Assembly: GCA_037903475.1 (NCBI GenBank)
Contig: JBAJFG010000638.1
Coordinates: forward strand, 186,001-250,000
Reading direction: 5' to 3'
From: Ancylostoma caninum
Taxonomy: Eukaryota > Nematoda > Chromadorea > Rhabditida > Ancylostomatidae
Length of the DNA stretch: 64,000 nt
Shown here in pieces: positions 59,974 through 64,000 of the stretch (position 1 is the first letter of the stretch; every line of letters starts with the position of its first letter). The notes beneath the pieces are model-generated. The model was given only the letters and a program-made list of their open reading frames with translations, made no database searches and was not told the origin of the DNA. The translations under genes and the position numbers were made by a program.

Positions 59974-62900
59974 TCACACGAAGAACTGACTAATAAGATT
60001 CGCTACGCCGAACGCTATGATAAATGTGTGGATAACGATTTTTAAAGGCGTCAATGTGCCCTGGATACGTGCTTCTCGCATATAAACAAGGCAAGGCAAC
60101 GCATACGAATACATCATTCCGGAAATGGCGCCGACATACCTAAATATATAGAGTTAGAATAAGTAGTAGAACAATACAACTTGTGAAGAGGATGAAGAGG
60201 AGCAAAGTACCAGGTGTCACCATAAGTTCTTGCGTTTTTTTTTTGAGCTGTGATTTTTTCCAACTTATTGTCGCTTTTCCGCAACGTGCCCTATGCCTTC
60301 GGAAAGCGCTTTCTTTGCACTACAATCTTATCATCACACATTTTCACAGAATTTTGAATTACTTAATTTTCAGGCCTAAGAAAAGAACGCCAATTTACGG
60401 AAAAACGCCTTTTCCTCCTTGTATTCAGCAGGGACCAGAAAATACCTGATAATATTTGAACGTGTAAGCTCTGTGGAATATAAACGCGGAAGAACATCAT
60501 CAATGAAAACGGTGGAGGGCCAGTTTGACGACGCTGGCAAGGGTGGGGTCCGACGTTATCATGGGGTAGAATGACAAGACTCTTGCGAATTGATTCTTTT
60601 AGCAGAATTATCTGAGTTATTTGATAGCATAGAGAAGTATGATGCACATCTAGATCATACTATTCCTCTGGAGCAATTCACACGTCTTCTTGAAAGAATT
60701 CTGTTCGGTCAAAGTGGATGGTGTCACTGAGACCAAATATGTCTTCCTTGAGCTTGGAAAGTCATTGATGACCAGTCAGTTCAATCAAAACGTCTCTTCC
60801 ATACTTAGTACAGGTCGTTTGCCCAGTTTTTTTCCCACCCCGAATACCCCGAATTTGCGCAGAACTGAGCTCGACCGTTTTTTCTTTTGTGATCATCAAG
60901 AGTGTTTGCTAATGTTTATCGTCCATTCACTTGGTACTGATTGTAGTTTCTTTTTCATATGTATCGTTCTTTCCGGTGTACATATAAAAAAAGTTTGGCG
61001 GAAGATCTGCTCTGCCCAGTGTATGTGTAGGAATCTTGAATATTCGTTAGTATAACACTACATAGAAGTTTGCTAATTATGACTGCTTCACGGAAATATA
61101 ACTCGGAAAAGAGCGTGCTCACCCAGTTGAGCACACGATCCCACGCGTCGCACCATGCGTGTCAACCGGTTGAGCACATTATCGCGAAAGTGTTAAAGAA
61201 AGAAAGTCATTGTTTGGGAGGACTGAGAAATCGTCTCTACGTTATAACTACCGTTACCGAACAAAGGTGACGTAACGGTTCGAATTGAGCGCATTATTTA
61301 TGTTTATCATATCAAACAGCTGTTGGAGGCTGAGATTGACTGAAAAATCCTTTGTTTTTGATTTCCGCACTGTGCAAGTGGACCAGTGCTGATCAGTGTT
61401 CAAAGTTCAGTATGGAATCGCAAAGAGACATTCGAAGAGAAAAAAAAAAACTATTATACGTAGATGGCGTAGTGCCAAAAGAATTTGCAAAGGGGCACGA
61501 AAATGCTGTTATCTTGCCATCGGTACGCAAAATGATAACATTTAAATTGAATGCTATCATGGAAGGAAAGTAGCTTCACAGACTTTTATGAACACAGTCT
61601 GTTTATGAGGAGTTTTTAGATGTGGAAAGAACAGTTCAGGAAACCTACCGGATAATGCTTCCAATATTTGGATAAAGTATTGCTATCAGTGCTCCGCAGG
61701 TGACAACAACAACACTGAGAAGCATAACATAACCGAGTCTGAAAATGGAAATAGATGTTTCTTCCTTCAATGAGCGATATTTAAAAGATAAATTTGGAAA
61801 GATTTCGAGCAGATGACTTATAGTTTTCCGAATTCACATCGAAGAACAGCTTAGGGAGCTCACCCTGGATAAGGCCTCTTGAAAACGAATTGTGAAAGTT
61901 GTGTGCGAATAAAGAATGTTATAAGCGGAAGAATGGTGATCAGCTGGAATAAGATAAGAATCCTTGCGACAGCGCTGTATGGATAGTCGGCACTGAAGTT
62001 GTTGAGCAGATTCTAGAATGGAAAAAAATTATAGAGGAGTTAGAAGCACTAAAAAGGATCTGGCTGCGAGCCAAAAGAAAGATTGGGCGATAGCAAATCG
62101 ATTTGAGATTACCAGCTGTTGGATGCAGCTTGAATTATTTGACTTGATTGGCGTTACAAAGCTATTATTCTGAAGAAAACAGGGTTGAAAATGGAAAACT
62201 CGGTGAAAAAGAGTAGATCAACACTCGCAGCCGAGTTCGTGGAAGTTTCCAGGAATGTTATAATTTCCCAGCCTTGTGCGACGAGTCTAGATTCACATAT
62301 TCTAGAATTTTTGCGACGGAACAAAAAGTTGTCAAGCAGTACTGTAAATATTGACGTTTAATTAAGTTCCGAAAAATTCATCTATGTTAGTTGAGTGAAA
62401 AGCTAGAGATTTCCTTGGTAATGTTCATAAATCTCACCACAGCTCTTCCACAGCCTTTGGTCCTCCTGATTAGAAAACCAATAGCCTTCTAATTAGCCAA
62501 ATTTTGGGATGTGGAGCACTGTACTGGGAAAGGGCGGTGCAGCCTAGCCACACTATTTGTCATTTCCTTCCATCCGCCAGTCGCAGAGCTCAGTTGCACC
62601 ACCGCATCTTTGTACTTAGCTGGGTAGCTGCGTTTTTTGTAGGCAACTGATAGTTCCGATCAATTTGCTATCACCGCCACAAACTCTGCACATACATCAT
62701 GTATGCAGCTTTTCGGGAACGGAAATGAGATGTAGAATGTGACGGCTACGAAGATGTAGCTGCATGCCACCAAAGCGAATCCTATGCAGAGATCTCGTGT
62801 CTGAAAAGGAATCTTTGTGTATTTGCACCATTTGGAGTGTCCTCGTAGTGACTCACATTATTCTTTGGATTCTCTTGATGCCGTAGAATTGTCAATATAC

Positions 62901-63228
62901 AATTATGTATGAAATATGACAGCGTGAGTGTACCAGTCAATGCTGGGAAATTCATACTGAATGCTGGAACAAATCCTCTTTGGTTCACTTACCCAAGCTG
63001 AGTAACAGTGTTTGGAAGGGAAGCGGTAAACTTACGGGCTGCATACACTTCCGAGTCGACATCTGTCAGTGAAATGTGAACCCCGCATTTTATCAGACGT
63101 GCACCATTGAAGAGTAGCACATATAAGACAGAAATAGTGCCTAGTACGTTGAATTTTGTGAAAAATGTCGGAGATTTGAAGTTCAGCAACGGAAACGTCA
63201 CTATGGCGAGTAGGATCGGGACAGTGAA
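59974..63228 (-). CDS. SLC38A9-type lysosomal amino-acid transporter, 3' portion (5' partial)
   Basis: SLC38A9 family proteins are lysosomal arginine-sensing transporters upstream of TORC1 (established for mammals). Minus-strand exons 63036-63228, 62857-62963, 62696-62800, 61864-62012, 61649-61738 and 59974-60139 give 269 C-terminal residues in continuous phase. Family marks: FPLLNFKSPTFFTKFNVLG, FPALTGTLTLSYFIHNCI, NPKNN joined to TRDLCIGFALVACSYIF, ISFPFPKSCIHD, ILILFQLITILPL, the highly conserved YPNIGSIIR, and the C-terminus GVANLISQFFV matching the human ANLIVQFFM end. About five hydrophobic helices are present. The N-terminal half is not in the 63229-64000 stretch, so the gene probably continues past the window or has a long intron here. 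No symbol is given because the worm orthologue name is not certain. Confidence 0.88.
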
Positions 63229-64000
63229 CTGAAAGGAGCGTTTATAGTACGGCCTCTAACATCATATGTATTGTTTACCACTGCTCCAAAACGGTAGAAG
63301 ATGTAGATGACCATTTATCTATTTACTATTTGCTTCATTTCTTTCATTTCTTTTGAGTATTTGTTCCTTTCTCGGTCCTTACCAACGTAGTGGAATCGCT
63401 CACGCTCGCTCACTGTCGCTTATAGCTGTCCCCTCCCATACTAATTCTGAAACTGCTGCAACATACCCAGAAGATTATTATCGTTGGAGGTTTTGAAGTT
63501 AAATAGAGCTTTAAGCTGACGGTATAGTCCAAATAGGCTAAAGAAGTGCCTTGACTCTCGCCTGGTGTCGCTCACTGTCGCTCATTATCGCCACACTTAC
63601 GCATATGCTTTTTCAGCATTGTCCTAATAAGTATTTTATAAGAATTCTCAAAACTTCACTCATTTCAGCACATTTTAGGAAACCAATTACCCCAGCTGCC
63701 GATCGATCGACGTAAGAGGTGAGAGCACAGACAAATAAATGGGGGCGTGGTACTCCTCTGCGTCTGTGGGTGTTAGCCCCTTGGTTGGCCACGATTGAGA
63801 GCGTGGAAAAAGGACAAGTATAGCCCGAATTGCAACCGAACTCGGAACATGTTAATTACGCTCCGGTCCGGCAGCCACTGCAATTGGGCGCCGGCGGGCG
63901 CCGGCCGCCGCCACCCTCCGGCGCCCCGGTATTAATGAGCTATAAATCACTCGAGCTTGGGAGAAAGCGAAGAAAAATACAATTTTAGCCCATAGTAGAC
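63229..64000. other. Upstream of the visible transporter exons; intron or beyond
   Basis: No exon in phase with the transporter was recognised. Near 63415-63580 there are repeated CGCTCACTGTCGCT words, and 63875-63935 is an unusually GC-rich tract of GGCGCCGG repeats in a palindromic arrangement. Confidence 0.4.

Noticed and set aside
63279..63314. Upstream transporter exon encoding MVIYIFYRFGAV
   Set aside because: It has a donor in the correct phase and a hydrophobic reading, but an in-frame stop sits directly before the ATG with no acceptor between, and it does not match the family at this position.

Overview
The window is nuclear DNA from a nematode, most likely a clade V (rhabditid/strongylid, hookworm-like) species. 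Evidence: a PP1 gene whose residues match Caenorhabditis GSP-2 almost throughout, a co-Smad of SMA-4 size, a nematode-type serpentine chemoreceptor, short exons (about 35-270 nt) with TTTTCAG-type acceptors, splice acceptors placed just ahead of probable start codons (spliced-leader style), and large introns full of small inverted-repeat transposons. The species assignment is inference.

Layout. (1) 1-6647, plus: gsp-2 (PP1 catalytic subunit), seven exons here, first coding exon missing. (2) 6648-9199: convergent intergenic space. (3) 9200-15805, minus: a complete or nearly complete co-Smad, probably sma-4, 16 exons, about 581 aa, with MH1, linker and MH2 and one GC-AG intron. (4) 15806-46621: about 31 kb in which I recognise no host gene; it holds a hAT-type MITE with 8-bp target duplication, a tandem array of tRNA-like SINE units, hairpin MITEs, a decayed mariner with an abutting second MITE, a GC-rich palindromic element and several GC-rich islands. 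(5) 46622-50889, plus: complete eight-exon serpentine receptor, 328 aa. (6) 50890-53907: intergenic, with two inverted copies of one transposon. (7) 53948-58315, plus: homologue of the chromatin subunit BAP18 (SANT-like domain), about 275 aa. (8) 59974-63228 and beyond, minus: C-terminal half of an SLC38A9-type amino-acid transporter, 5' end not found in the window.

The host genes do not look functionally linked: a phosphatase, a TGF-beta/BMP transducer, a chemoreceptor, a chromatin-reader subunit and a lysosomal transporter. From memory gsp-2 and sma-4 are both on C. elegans chromosome III, so the block may be Nigon-element synteny. The most distinctive content is the repeat landscape, with several families present here in two or more copies, which allows element ends and target duplications to be defined from this sequence alone. 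I found no convincing new multi-gene system; the best candidates for new description are the repeat families and a few orphan coding-like islands.
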